Notes: generated by a model from the letters alone, not told the origin. DNA of 64,000 bases from Megaustenia siamemsis (GCA_032433765.1 JAVIAB010000051.1:148412275-148476274), one strand, 5' to 3'. Positions 31,720 to 43,959 are shown, counted from the first letter of the stretch. Translations and numbers: made by a program.

Positions 31720-32430
31720 TACCACACTCCACAGTACTAATTATAGTATATAAACACCCTACAGTACTAATTATAGTATATAAACACCCTACAGTACTAA
31801 TTTTAAATAATCAACATCCCACAGTACTCATCTTAGTATACCCACGCCTACGGTACTAATTATAATATATAAACACCCTACAGTACTAATTATAGTATAT
31901 AAACACCCTACAGTACTAATTATAGTATATAAACACCCTACAGTACTAATTATAGTATATAAACACCCTACAGTACTAATTTTAAATAATCAACATCCCA
32001 CAGTACTCATTTTAGTATACCCACGCCTACGGTACTAATTATAATATATAAACACCCTACAGTACTAATTTTAAATAATCAACATCCCACAGTACTCATC
32101 TTAGTATACCCACGTCTACGGTACTAATTATAATATATAAACACCCTACAGTACTAATTATAGTATATAAACACCCTACAGTACTAATTATAGTATATAA
32201 ACACCCTACAGTACTAATTATAGTATATAAACACCCTACAGTACTAATTATATTATATAAACACCATACAGTACTAATTATATTATATAAACACCCAACA
32301 GTACTAATTATAGAATATAAACACCCTACAGTACTAATTATATTATATAAAACACACTACGGTACTAATTATAATATATAAACACCCTACAGTACTAATT
32401 ATAATATATAAACAACCCACAGTTCCAAGT
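31720..32430. repeat. Minisatellite, 30-bp unit, about 23 copies, higher-order pattern
   Basis: Unit acagtactaattatagtata plus taaacaccct. It is interspersed with variant units (ttttaaataatcaacatccc, and gtatacccacgcctacggta), and the variant pair recurs three times as a block. Confidence 0.95.
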
Positions 32431-32833
32431 TTAAAATACTCAAAACCCACAGAACTACTTTTACTATTTCCACATTGCACAGTATTATTTTTACTACACC
32501 CACACCACATTTATATTATCTTTGCCCATACACCCACACAAGTTCTCCCACACAAAATCACACACGCCGCTCTTATACCTATGTCTCCATAATCAGCTTT
32601 TCGTCCTCCTAGTAAGACCTCGTTCTCGCTAATGCTCGCCATTAATTCCATCACTCCACGCCTGGAAGCCACGAGGGATCGATCACTCGTTTGTTCAGGT
32701 TTATCAGAAAGCAGTCTAAGAATAGTTAGAGGGTACCAAAACCCGAATACACAAAGGCTGGGGAAAACGAGGAAGTTGAGTTCATGAGTAATCGTTTTCC
32801 ATTATTGATGTTATGATTATCATCAGTGCATAT
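32431..32833. other. No recognised gene
   Basis: Diverged repeat edge, then unique sequence with cacaccca-type motifs. No ORF. Confidence 0.4.
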
Positions 32834-32842
32834 GGAACGAAT

Positions 32843-33665
32843 GGGAGCCGCGATAGCTCAATGGTTAGTGAACTAGACTACAAAGGACAAGAGGTAGGGT
32901 TCGATCCCAACCGACGGCTTCCGGGTTCTTTTCTTCTTCTACCTTTTTAGCTCCCAGTGGAGCATAGGTCTTCAACAAACACTTTCCAAGTTGTTCTGTC
33001 TCTTGCCATTCTTTTAAGATCATTCCATGTCTTCCCAATCATCTTCATCTCTGCTTCTATCTGTCTTCTCCAAAAATTCCTTGGTCTTCCTCTTTGTCTT
33101 TTCCCCTGGGGATTCCAAAAAAGGGCCTGTTGTGTAATACTCTCAGTTGGCTTCCGTAATGTGTGTCCTATCCAGCGCCATCGTCTTCGCTGTATCTCTT
33201 TATCCACTGGTGTTTGACTGGTACATTTCCATAATTCTGTGTTAGTGATTTTGTCCTGCCATTTCCATCCTTTTATCCTGCGCAAGCATCCATTAATGAA
33301 AGTCTGTATCTTCGTGATTGTCAATTTTGTTGTTCTCCATGTTTCACAGCCATATAATAGGACCGCCTTAACATTTGAGTTGAAAATTTTTATTTTTCTA
33401 TTTAACCTAATTTCTTTGGATTTCCATATGTTTCCCAGTGCAGTGAAAGCTCCTCTTGCTTTTGATATCTTATTTTTTTCCGGGTTCGCCCAGCCTTAAA
33501 TAGGTACCGGATTTTTTCTGGGAAAGTAAAGCGGCACGGGCGTAATATCGACCACATTACCCCAAAAATCATGTACTGAAGGTCTGTAAAATGTATGGTC
33601 ACTAACACCATATTCCCTATACGTCACGTGACGTGACAGGGGCTCTTTACTTTTTTTTTTAATGC
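32843..33665 (+). mobile_element. tRNA-derived SINE (family A), split by a LINE
   Basis: The head starts at about 32843 (gagccgcgatagctcaatgg, B-box gggttcgatccc). The body resumes at 33488 (gcccagccttaaataggtac) and ends in a T-run near 33660. The outer TSD is ggaacgaat (32834-32842 and 33666-33674). The SINE is interrupted between 32929 and 33477. Confidence 0.88.
32929..33477 (-). mobile_element. 5'-truncated LINE inserted in SINE
   Basis: The minus strand encodes an RT C-terminus: INGCLRRIKGWKWQDKI, RRRWRWIGHTLRKP and QGKRQRGRPRNFWRR, ending shortly before a gaagaagaaaag tail. It is flanked by the 10-bp duplication ttccgggttc (32919-32928 and 33478-33487), showing target-primed insertion into the SINE body. 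The 125-aa end (33324-32947) is intact. Confidence 0.88.
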
Positions 33666-33964
33666 GGAACGAATCCATAAGTGCTCTGATAAGCCCTCAG
33701 AGAAAATCAGATTACAATCCTGGCCAAGGTGCACGAACTCCGTAGCACGGCTTGGGATCCACGATGTGGGTAGGTTTCTGCTGACAATTTGTCCCGGGCA
33801 GCGACCATGTAAATATAAACGGTCTACTACGGTGTGCGTGTGCACACGGGACCTTCTGTTTATTATCATTATCCTAGAGGGCTAGACATCTGATCTCACG
33901 TGCCAAGATATCAGGGATGGGTTACATCATCAAAACACCATTGATTCATTTGTTCTATTTTTAG

Positions 33965-34010
33965 AATAAAATTGCCGCCGCTTCTGGTGGGCTTTGAACC
34001 TGGGACCTTC
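33965..34010 (-). repeat. tRNA-like SINE head next to array
   Basis: The minus strand reads ggtcccaggttcaaagccca, a good B-box. It is preceded by cgtccgcctcaggacaggaa, which is the core of the adjacent 35-bp unit. Confidence 0.55.
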
Positions 34011-34612
34011 CTGTCCTGAGGCGGACGTCATACTTCTAGATTTCCCTGTCCTGAGGCGGACGTCATACTTCTAGATTTCCCTGTCCTGAGGCGGACGTCA
34101 TACCTCTAGATTTCCCTGTCCTGAGGCGGACGTCATACCTCTAGAGTTCCCTGTCCTGAGGCGTACGTCATACCTCTAGATTTCCCTGTCCTGAGGCGGA
34201 CTTCATACCTCTAGATTTCCTGTCCTGAGGCGGACGTCATACTTCTAGATTTCCCTGTCCTGAGGCGGACGTCATACTTCTAGATTTCCCTGTCCTGAGG
34301 CGGACGCCATACCTCTAGATTTCCCAGTCCTGAGGCTGACGCCATACCTCTAGATTTCCCTGTCCTGAGGCGGACGTCATACCTCTAGATTTCCCTGTCC
34401 TGAGGCGTACGTCATACCTCTAGATTTCCCTGTCCTGAGGCGGATGTCATACCTCTAGATTTCCCTGTCCTGATCCGGACGTCATACCTCTAGATTTCCC
34501 TGTCCTGAGGCGGACGTCACACCTCTAGATTTCCCTGTCCTGAGGCGGACGTCATACCTCTAGATTTCCCTGTCCTGAGGCGGACGTCATACCTCTAGAT
34601 TTCCCTGTCTAA
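34008..34612. repeat. Minisatellite, 35-bp unit, about 17 copies, derived from a tRNA-like sequence
   Basis: Unit ctctagatttccctgtcctg plus aggcggacgtcatac. Its reverse complement equals the segment just before the B-box of the tRNA-like sequence at 33965-34010. Confidence 0.93.
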
Positions 34613-34919
34613 TGGCGCGCAGCTCATGAAGTACACTTCCGGGTCGCTGTAACGGTCTCCATACTTGTTCAAGATCTACGTTGAGAATGACATGAGAAAT
34701 GTCAGAAACGATGACAATTTCGTGAAGTCCTATCCTTTTTTCAGTAAAAGGGGACATATTACCAGAAAGCCGATAGTCTTTTACTCAAACTGAAAATACT
34801 TCAAAATAAACACTTCTACTTGATTTTTTTTTTAAAAAAGCACATTGAAACGCAAAGCGTCCAAATGCACTAAAAAGAAGATAGTGTCCACCGACAATGC
34901 AAAAGGTCCCCAATTTCTT
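34613..34919. other. No recognised gene
   Basis: Unique sequence; nothing readable seen. Confidence 0.4.
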
Positions 34920-35700
34920 TTATCATCATCATCATCATCGTCGTCGTCGTCATCATCATGATCATCATCAATTATCATGCCTACTGGCGTAGGTGATCAT
35001 GTCTATCCGCAATTTTTTTTATCTTGACAGCTGTTTATCATTTCTGATGTTGACCTTCTGCCAAGCCATTCTCTTAAGCTGTCTGGTATCTCTTCTCTTT
35101 GCTTACCTCTGTCTCTTCGTCAATTAATTTTCCCAGTTGTTACAATATATTCCAGCTGTTTCTTTCTCATTACATGGCCAAAAATGATGATTGTTTCTTC
35201 CTAATATTGCATATTAGCTCTTTTCTTGCTCTGGCCTCTTTCAGAACGTTTTCATCACCCTTCTTAGCTGTCCATGGTATTCTCTACATTCTTTTGTAAA
35301 ATCACATTTTTACAGCTGCCAATTATTTTTGTGTCTGTTGTCCTATTATTCATGATTCACATCTATGTGTTAAGACTGGCTCTACGTAACATTTAAGAAC
35401 TCTTTTTCTTGTTTCTATTGTCAAAAAAGGATGGCACAGTATCTTACTCATTTTTTGGAAAGCCGCTTTTGCTTGACCTATTCTGCATCTCACCTCTTTT
35501 GTACAACTACCATCTGAGGTTAACATTGCTGCCAGATATTTAAATTCATTTATCTATTTTAATATTGTTCCACTTGTCTTTATTGTGCTTTGCAGCGAAG
35601 TCCATTTCTTTGTTGCTACTATTACTTCTGTCTTTTTACTATTTTTGCTTTCCTTCATTATAATGTCTAACATTTCAGCCAGCTTATAATCTCATTAAGC
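34920..35700 (-). mobile_element. LINE RT C-terminal fragment
   Basis: The minus strand reads FKYLAAMLTSDGSC then RCRIGQAKAAFQKMSKILC, ETRKRVLKCYVEP and RKELICNIRKKQSS, with stops. The 3' end abuts a (cat)n run at 34920-34975. It is homologous to 59995-60480 and 62290-63390. Confidence 0.82.
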
Positions 35701-35914
35701 CATGATCACAACACATTGCCTGCTAGCGCCAATCTCAGCCAGGTGGGTTTTTACCTACATTGTTCCGTTGCCAAAAAGTAGTATTCACTATAACATTTAA
35801 TGACATGTCCGGTCTAATATAGCCTCGAAGACATAGTCTTTGGTTGAACGGATTGTGTATAGCCAAGAAATAATGGAAAGCTGAAGTAAATAACTTAACT
35901 TACAATATCAAATA

Positions 35915-36240
35915 AGTGTACACCTCAATGTAGAAAATTGGTGTACATGTCTATGTAGGAAATTGATATATATGTCCATGTAGAAAGTTGGTGTACATGT
36001 GAATGTGGAAAATTGATGTACAAGTCAATATAGGATTTGGTGTACATGTCAATATATAAAGTTGGTGTATATGTCAATGTATAATTTGGTGCACAGTGTA
36101 GAAAATTGATGTACATGTAAATGTAGAAAGTTGATAAACTTTGAAAACAATGTAGAAAAATAATGCATAGCTCAATGTATAGAATGGGTGTACATGCCAA
36201 TGTTGAAAATGGGTGTACATTTAATTGAAGAAAATTGGAG
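35915..36240. repeat. Degenerate tandem repeat, about 25 bp, about 13 copies
   Basis: Recurrent ttggtgtacatgtcaatgta with gaaaa. High divergence and variable spacing suggest an old array. Confidence 0.8.
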
Positions 36241-36367
36241 TAAGGTCAATGGTGTGCAGTGTATCTCGTTTATGGTTCTCATTATGATGTTTACTTCTTT
36301 TCATTCATCCTTTTTCAGTTCCTATTTTGGAAGTAAATATAAAACTATGTCTCGCGTCTCATCCCAT

Positions 36368-36440
36368 AAGCTTTCTCATGGAGTCTCATTGTGTGAGTCA
36401 TTACTCTGCCGGAGTCTCATTGTGTGAGTCATTACTCTGC
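36368..36440. repeat. Two-copy 31-bp repeat
   Basis: gtctcattgtgtgagtcatt followed by actctgccgga, twice. Confidence 0.85.
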
Positions 36441-36507
36441 CATGTCCCTTTGATCATAATTTTGAATTCATCTTTTAATTCTATTTTTTTTTTATTTATC
36501 GCCATTT

Positions 36508-36585
36508 TTATTTGTGTTTGTCCTCCTATTTGTGTTTGTCCTCCTATTTGTGTGTGTCCTCCTATTTGTGTTTGTCCTCCTTTAC
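36508..36585. repeat. 18-bp repeat, about 4 copies
   Basis: tttgtgtttgtcctccta repeated after a T-run. Confidence 0.9.
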
Positions 36586-36589
36586 GACC

Positions 36590-37565
36590 TTCTAGAACGG
36601 AAACGTTTGTGTGTTTAGTTGTGCCTTATCCACAAAGCTGAAACACACAGCTATTGTTATGTTCTTTTATTGTTTCCCTGTTTTGAATCTGAATGATAAT
36701 GCTCTCTGTGGGACTGTCTGACTCCTCTACCTCATCCTCCTTGTCTTTCAAAATCATTTTACCTCACACAGTCTGGTATTACCAACTGATGAAGCCGTGA
36801 ACATGGGACAGCCGTTAGCATTGCTACATTTGAAACAAGCCACAATGTTCCAATGGGCTAGGCAAACAGCTTAACATGGGTGTATATCACTCGCTTGATC
36901 TCGTTTCTGTACAGCCAAATCTGACATATCTACTGAGGTTATTCCAGAAATAGCCTTTCTATTTCGCTTGTATAACGAGCTGTACAGCATTGTGTTTAGC
37001 ACGTTATGGTCCAGTGTGTCCGTTTATTTTCAGAAACATTATCTTAATGTCGTCTCATCGCGCAGATGGAAAACAACCAAAAGAAAAGATAACGGCTTTA
37101 AAGAATAGTTTAGTTGAAAGTCAACAACAGAACAGATAAAAAAAAACTGCATGGATAGAAAGTTGTGGAAAGGCATGATCATCTATGCCAGCAGGCTTGA
37201 TGCTTTATGATGACCGCATAACATAATCGCATATAGTTTCTGTCTTCTTCATTATGTAAACTTCTAAGCGTTAAAAGACGCTGAATGGGCGTAGGTGCAT
37301 TGTGCCGTGGTGTTGTGGTTTATAAATGAATCATAACCATATCCAATTTTGTCATTGTCATTCCTATCAACAACTTTACAGCAGCGTTGTATGTGTATTC
37401 CTTTATACAAAACATTATGGTTTATAGCAAAGTGAGAAATCAGCGCATTTATATTTTCTTATTGCAAGATCTCCCACACAACGTTATTTAGGCACAAAAT
37501 ACCACTTCAGCATAACATGTTTGAGAGTGACTTGATAAAGGTTAAATTCATTAATTCAAATAAAA
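36590..37565. other. No recognised gene
   Basis: About 1 kb of AT-rich unique DNA with only short frames. Confidence 0.4.
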
Positions 37566-37571
37566 GTTATC

Positions 37572-37712
37572 GAAAACAACTGAATAATCTTACACAAACA
37601 ATCCTATGAAAACAACTGAATAATCTTACACAAAAAATCCTATGAAAACAACTGAATAATCTTACACAAAAAATCCTATGAAAACAACTGAATAATCTTA
37701 AAGCAAAAATAA
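37572..37712. repeat. 36-bp tandem repeat, about 4 copies
   Basis: gaaaacaactgaataatctt followed by acacaaaaaatcctat. Confidence 0.93.
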
Positions 37713-37989
37713 TCGGGGAAAAATTGGATAACCTTAAAACAACAGATAAGCGAAGTAAAAATTCGAACCCTTGGTCTAAAGACAATCGTGTAGACAATAA
37801 CGCTGAGGTGATTAGTAAAGTGCAGCCGAAGCGAGAGGAGTAACTCAATGTTTAGATTGAACGTGTTGATAGTTACAGAAAAAAGAAATGTGAATAAATG
37901 GGGGACACTTCGAGACAAAAGATAACGTGAGTTATAAAGAAACACGGATGTTTGAAGAATCTTTAAATGTTTAGCAGACGAACATCATC

Positions 37990-38560
37990 ATCAGGTCGCA
38001 TGTCGTTGCAGAACGTTGCATTCACAATAGACCGTCTGAAAGAATCTGTCCCTAGCCAGATCTCCTACAGAACGTTGCATTCACCATAGCCCGTCTGAAA
38101 TAATCTCTGTCCCTAGCCAGATCTCCCACAGAACGTTGCATTCACCACAGACCGTGTGAAAGAATCTCAAGCCAGATCCCCCACTTCTGTTATCACGTTC
38201 AAGCTCTCCTTGATGTCTTGAAACCACCTTCGTCGTCTGCCCCTGATGCGTCACCAAGTTCGTTCGTTCGCTTTCGTCAGCTTTGACCTCTGACGAAGTC
38301 TCACCCACTCAATTTTGTGGGACTGAATTTTGCGTGTAAAGTCTGTTTTATCCCATTACAGGATGCCCCTCGCCATGCAGGCAGATGCGTCACCAAGTAA
38401 CCATGCCTTTCATTATTGTTCTTTCCAGTCCGCTGTGTCTTTTGACGTGGCTATAGTATTTTAACTTCCTATGTAGACAGGTGTTTATAAGCCAGTTCTT
38501 TTTAATGTTTTAATCTTGTAGTGTCTTCATTGCTCTTTTTCATTATCCTAGGTAACTTAA
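37990..38560 (-). mobile_element. LINE RT C-terminal fragment with tandemly repeated end
   Basis: The minus strand reads RKLKYYSHVKRHSGLERTIM (frame approximate), then QTTKVVSRHQGELE and FFHTVCGECNVL. This matches the GHVxRHxGLE, RRRWFQDIKE and DRxxFRRxVGECN tail of an endonuclease LINE. Its last coding part, about 60 bp, is present three times in tandem (38006-38190). Confidence 0.72.
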
Positions 38561-38632
38561 GGATGTTTCACTTTTGTTCACCTAAGGTGTTTAATAGCCA
38601 GAACCAGTGAGAAGAGATCAGCAAACTACTGA

Positions 38633-39005
38633 CTGCAGACTGCTGGGAAATGAGAAATCATGACAGCCAAACACCGCAGACTGCTGGGAAATGAGAAATC
38701 ATGACAGCCAAACACCGCAGACTGCTGGGAAATGAAAAATCATGACAGCCAAACACCGCAGACTGCTGGGAAATGAGAAATCATGACAGCCAAACACCGC
38801 AGACTGCTGGGAAATGAGAAATCATGACAGCCAAACACCGCAGACTGCTGGGAAATGAGAAATCATGACAGCCAAACACCGCAGACTGCTGGGAAATGAG
38901 AAATCATGACAGCCAAACACCGCAGACTGCTGGGAAATGAGAAATCATGACAGCCAAACACCGCAGACTGCTGGGAAATGGGAAATCATGACAGCCAAAC
39001 ACCGC
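38633..39005. repeat. Minisatellite, 41-bp unit, about 9 copies
   Basis: Unit gcagactgctgggaaatgag plus aaatcatgacagccaaacacc. Nearly perfect copies imply recent expansion. Confidence 0.96.
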
Positions 39006-39119
39006 TGACGATGCGCAACTAAACGTGGCGTGTGAGCGATCAGCGATTCGCGATGCCTTGTATTGTGAGACATATTTGAGAGCAATCGCATTTTAAATCA
39101 TATTCACCAATTATAAATC

Positions 39120-39440
39120 AGTAACAAACAAGAAAAGAAGAGATAAAATACCAAATGAAACGATAAGAAAAATGGTAGGAACTAAACCCTGCCAAGAATA
39201 TATAGAACAACAACAACGTAAATGGTTTGGCCACCTGGTCAGAATGAATCCTCACCTATTATCATCACGGGCGTTCTTCTCGAGAATGCATAGAAAAAAA
39301 CCAAGAGGAAGACCTAGAAGAAGATGGATAGATGCAGTGACAGAGACATGTAACAACAAAGGAAAATCACTAATTCAGACAGTTCGAGCAGCTCAAGATC
39401 GACAAATGATATAAACCACGACACCTTTTAGGTATCAGTG
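39120..39440 (+). mobile_element. LINE RT C-terminal fragment
   Basis: It reads RRDKIPNETIRKMVGTKPC, then YIEQQQRKWFGHLVRMNPHL and RGRPRRRWIDAV before a stop at 39412. The last approximately 95 codons are open. 5'-truncated. Confidence 0.82.
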
Positions 39441-39784
39441 AAAAGAGAAAAGAAAAGATAAATCAGTAAAAGGTAATTTTCGGGCACCGTTTCTGACACC
39501 ATGTGCTAGTTCTTTACCATTACTGACTCTGTGCCACTAAATTTCACTAAAAAAAAACCTAAGCCTGAATTTTGTAAACGTTTTATGAAGTATTAAGATG
39601 CCTTCCTTCTCCCCGCAAATAATCATAAACATTTTATTTGTGGTTCAAACGTGATGAAATATAGATGTGATATGAAAGAAAAGCCCGTTGATATGTTGTT
39701 GTTGTTGTACGTGATTTGTTTGAACGAAGTTGTCAGTGAAAACTGAATTTTTCTTATTCTTTTCCTTTTTTCTTTAATAGTTAC

Positions 39785-40065
39785 AGAACATTTTGCACAC
39801 TACATTTATTGTACAGAAAATGTTACATGCTACTTTTATTATACATAACATTTTTCATACCTCTTATATTATGTATAACAGTTTGCATACCACTTATTAT
39901 ACAGAAAATGTTGCATACCACATTTAATATACATAACATTTTGCATACCACTTACTATACAGAACATTTTGCATATAACCTTTTATACAGAACATTTTGC
40001 ATTTAACCTTTTATACAGAATATTTTGCATATAACCTTTTATACAGAACATTTTGCGTACCACTT
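39785..40065. repeat. Degenerate 28-30 bp tandem repeat, about 9 copies
   Basis: Recurring tacagaacattttgcatacc and ttatta. Confidence 0.85.
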
Positions 40066-40419
40066 ATTACGCAGACACCTTATGCTTTTGTAAGCTGTTG
40101 AATTTCGTTTCTGTATATCTAGATATATAAGACATAATTGAGCAATGAAAAATAGGAGGAGATTTATCATTACATTTGAAACAACTGTCTCGTGTGAAAG
40201 TGTGTGTAAACAAAAATACAGGTTCATAAAAACGTGGTTTTGGCATACGTCTACTAAGGTTAAAAAAAACAACAATTGGCAAGCTAAACTGGGTTTTTAG
40301 AAGCCACTGTTTCTGTACACATTTTAGCCAGTCTATTGCCTCGGATTGAACCTTGGAGTGGTCGGTCGGGTCTAACTTGACTATTGGTCTCAGGAGTCTT
40401 GTTCACTCACTAGTGTGCT
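40066..40419. other. No recognised gene
   Basis: Unique sequence; short minus-strand frames only. Confidence 0.4.
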
Positions 40420-40650
40420 TCTGTGGGGCTTCTACCATAGGACTGTACTTCCGCGGGGCTTCTACCATAGTATTGTGTTTCCGTAGGGCTTTTAACATAG
40501 GATTGTGCTTCCGCGGGGCTTTTAACATAGGATTGTGCTTCCGCGGGGCTTTTAACATAAGAGTGTGCTTCCGCGGGGCTTTTAACATAGGATTGTGCTT
40601 CCGCGGGGCTTTTAACATACGATTGTGCTTCCGCGGGGGTTTTAACATAG
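40420..40650. repeat. Minisatellite, 30-bp unit, about 8 copies
   Basis: Unit cttccgcggggcttttaaca plus taggattgtg. Open in several frames because of the 30-bp period. Confidence 0.94.
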
Positions 40651-40749
40651 GATCACACAATCGGCTTTCTGGAGATGAAGAGTGTCCTTGTGTGATGATC
40701 ACACAAGCATCACTTAGCTGTTTGTCTCTGTTAGAAATGACTTCTCGTG

Positions 40750-42645
40750 AGAATTACACTGAGGCTTTCTCTGTTAGAACTCAGTTCCCCTGACATATTC
40801 TCTTATTTTTTTTTTGTTAGAACTTAGATCCCGTGACACCTTCTCTTGAGTTTTCTTTGTTAGAACTTAGCTTCCCTGACACCAAGTCTGAAGTTTTTTT
40901 TTGGTTAGAACTTAGCTTCCCTGACACCAAGTCTGAAGTTTTCTTTGTTAGAACTTAGCTTCCCTGACACCAAGTCTGAAGTTTTCTTTGTTAGAACTTA
41001 GCTTCCCTGACACCAAGTCTGAAGTTTTCTTTGTTAGAACTTAGCTCCCTATGACACCAACTCTGAAGTTTTCTTTGTTAGAACTTAGCTTCCCTGACAC
41101 CAAGTCTGAAGTTTTCTTTGTTAGAACTTAGCTTCCCTGACACCAAGTCTGAAGTTTTTTTTTGTTAGAACTTAGCTTCCCTGACACCAAGTCTGAAGTT
41201 TTTTTTTTGTTAGAACTTAACTCCCTTTGACACCAACTCTGAAGTTTTCTATGTTGGAACTTAGCTTTCTTGACACTTACTCTGAAGTTTTCTTTGTTAG
41301 AACTTAGGTCTCTTTGACACCAACTCTGAAGTTTTCTTTGTTAGAAATTAGCTCCCTTTGACACCAACTCTGATGTTTTCTTTGTTAGAACTTAGCTCCC
41401 TTAACACCTACTCTGAAGTTTTCTTTGTTAGAACTTAGCTCCCTTGACACTTACTCTGAAGTTTTCTTTGTTAGAACTTAGCTCCCTTGACACTTACTCT
41501 GAAGTTTTCTTTGTTAGAACTTAGCTCCCTTGACACCTACTCTGAAGTTTTCTTTGTTAGAACTTATCTCCCTTAACACCTACTCTGAAGTTTTCTTTGT
41601 TTGAACTTAGCTCCCTTAACACCTACTCTGAAGTTTTCTTTGTTAGAATTTAGCTCTCCTGACACTTACTCTGAAGTTTTCTTTGTTAGAACTTAGCTCT
41701 CCTGACACTTACTCTGAAGTTTTCTTTGTTAGAACTTAGCTCCCTTAACACCTACTCTGAAGTTTTCTTTGTTAGAACTTAGCTCCCTTAACACCTACTC
41801 TGCAGTTTTCTTTGTTAGAACTTAGCTCTCTTGACACATACTCTGAAGTTTTCTTTGTTAGAAATTAGCTTCCTTTACACTTACTCTGAAGTTTTCTTTG
41901 TTAGAACTTAGCTCCCTTGACACCTGAAGTGTTAGAACTTAGCTTCCCTGACACCTACTCTGAAGTTTTCTTTGTTAGAACTTAGCTCCCTTGACACCTG
42001 AAGTGTTAGAACTTAGCTTCCCTGACACCTACTCTGAAGTTTTCTTTGTTAGAACTTAGCTTCCCTGACACCAAGTCTGAAGTTTTCTTTGTTAGAACTT
42101 AGCTCCCTTGACACCTACTCTGAAGTTTTCTTTGTTAGAACTTAGCTCCCTTGACACCTACTCTGAAGTTTTATTTGTTAGAACTTAGCTCCCTTGACAC
42201 CTGAAGTGTTAGAACTTAGCTTCCCTGACACCTACTCTGAAGTTTTCTCTGTTAGAACTTAGCTCCCTTGACACCTGAAGTGTTAGAACTTAGCTTCCCT
42301 GACACCTACTCTGAAGTTTTCTCTGTTAGAACTTAGCTCCCTTGACACCTGAAGTGTTAGAACTTAGCTTCCCTGACACCTACTCTGAAGTTTTCTCTGT
42401 TAGAACTTAGCTTCCCTGACACCTACTCTGAAGTTTTCTTTGTTAGAACTTAGCTCCCTTGACACCTGAAGTGTTAGAACTTAGCTTTCCTGACATCTAC
42501 TCTGAAGTTTTCTCTGTTAGAACTTAGCTCCCGTGTCACCTTCTCTTATGATTTCCCTGTTAGAACTTAGCTCCAGTGACACCTTCTCTTATGATTTCTC
42601 TGTTAGAACTTAGCTCCAGTGACACCTTCTCTGAAGCTTTCTCTG
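40750..42645. repeat. Large minisatellite, 43-bp unit, about 42 copies with higher-order variants
   Basis: Unit gttttctttgttagaactta plus gctcccttgacacctactctgaa. From about 41930 to 42490 a deleted form (cacctgaagtgttagaac) alternates with full units, giving a longer compound period. It ends at a LINE 3' end. Confidence 0.95.
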
Positions 42646-43780
42646 TCATGAAGCAATATATTCATCGTCTGCTGCAGCCAACATCAGTTCATCTGTGATC
42701 TATATTGCACCATTTTAAGGTCGTTCTCTTTCTCATTTAGCTGAAACTATGCCCTCCGTATTTGTCTTCACTTTGCCATTAAGTATAATTCTAGGACCAA
42801 ATTTCTCGTGTTTTTTGTCCATGCTTCATTTTTTTTTTATCAACCAGTTTTTCATGAATTTTAATTTCTTTCAAAATTGGCATGTTTGCTAATTTCTCTG
42901 TTCTTGGTATTCTGAGTATTCTTCTGCAACACTTGCATTCCAAGGCACTGATATGTATTTTCAGCACATCTATCGACATTCCACATTTCACGGCTACATT
43001 TTGCTATAGAGACATAATAGTGTAAAAGTAAGTAAAGTACCCCCGTCACGCCAAGTGGCGTATTGGGAATATGGTGTTAGTGACCATAAATTTTACAGAC
43101 CCTCGACACATGATTTTTTGGGTAATGTGGTCGATATTACGCCCGTGCGCTTTACTTTCCCTGAAAAATCCGGTACCCATTTTAAGCTTGGTGAACCCGG
43201 AGCCGTCTGTTGGGATCGAACCCTACCTCTTGTCCTTTGTAGTCCAGTTCACTAACCACTGAGCTATCGCGGCTTCCATAGAGACATAATACAGACTAAA
43301 AATTCTAAATTTTGTTGCTATACCTGTTTCTTGCAATATGTTGTGTATTTGTTTTAATTAATGTATCCATAGTTCTGTTCAGTTTTATTTTGTTATCAGT
43401 GGCGTTATTTTGCGTCGTTCGCTATCAATGAGCCAAAATATTCAAAACTGCCTTCTCTTTCCAATTTTTGTTCTTTAATACATACATCAGTTCTTATATA
43501 TCCATTTTATCTGTTGGAAAAAAGTTTGTTTGAGACAGAGATTTTGATTTTTTACAATTACACTGAACTGATGTTATCAAATTCTCAATGTGATTTAGTG
43601 AATGTGGATAAAAGTGCTGTACCAACATTATATTTCTGGCAGTGCGTTACATCCAATCATAAAAACATCAAACTTTTCCTTATTATTCCCTTCACTGACA
43701 TTTCTCATTATAGTTTCCTTATAAATGTTGTAAAGATAAGAGGCACCTCTGTCTAGATTCTAAACTAGTCTGATGTATTA
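42646..43780 (-). mobile_element. LINE RT C-terminal fragment, interrupted by a SINE
   Basis: The minus strand reads KCGMSIDVLKIHISALECKC then RRILRIPRTEKLANM and IKIHEKLVDKK, typical of the RT C-terminus (usual form ALEMKCYRRILRIPW). The upstream part continues at 43292-43780 in decayed form. A SINE lies at 43020-43277. Confidence 0.78.
43020..43277 (-). mobile_element. tRNA-derived SINE, family A
   Basis: Full-length copy on the minus strand with head gccgcgatagctcagtggtt and B-box gggttcgatccc. The 14-bp TSD atagagacataata is at 43006-43019 and 43278-43291. Inserted in the LINE fragment. Confidence 0.92.
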
Positions 43781-43959
43781 TGTTCACTGCACACAACTGC
43801 TTGTTGGTCTTAATAAAGAATGGTTATCAAACGCACGGTGAGGCGGAGATACAATATATCTATCACAAGTGTTCACGATATTAGATGTACACAGTCACTC
43901 GTGTTGGAGTAGTCAGTGAAGCATGTCAACAGATTTATGTTGTATCTTCTCCCATTTTA

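Noticed and set aside
33965..34612. Possible CRISPR array (regular 35-bp repeats); also considered at 25205, 37572, 49300 and 60545
   Set aside because: Units are directly adjacent with no unique spacers, there are no cas genes, and the DNA is eukaryotic; these are minisatellites.
35925..36200. 91-aa Tyr/Ile-rich ORF
   Set aside because: Translation of the degenerate 25-bp repeat.
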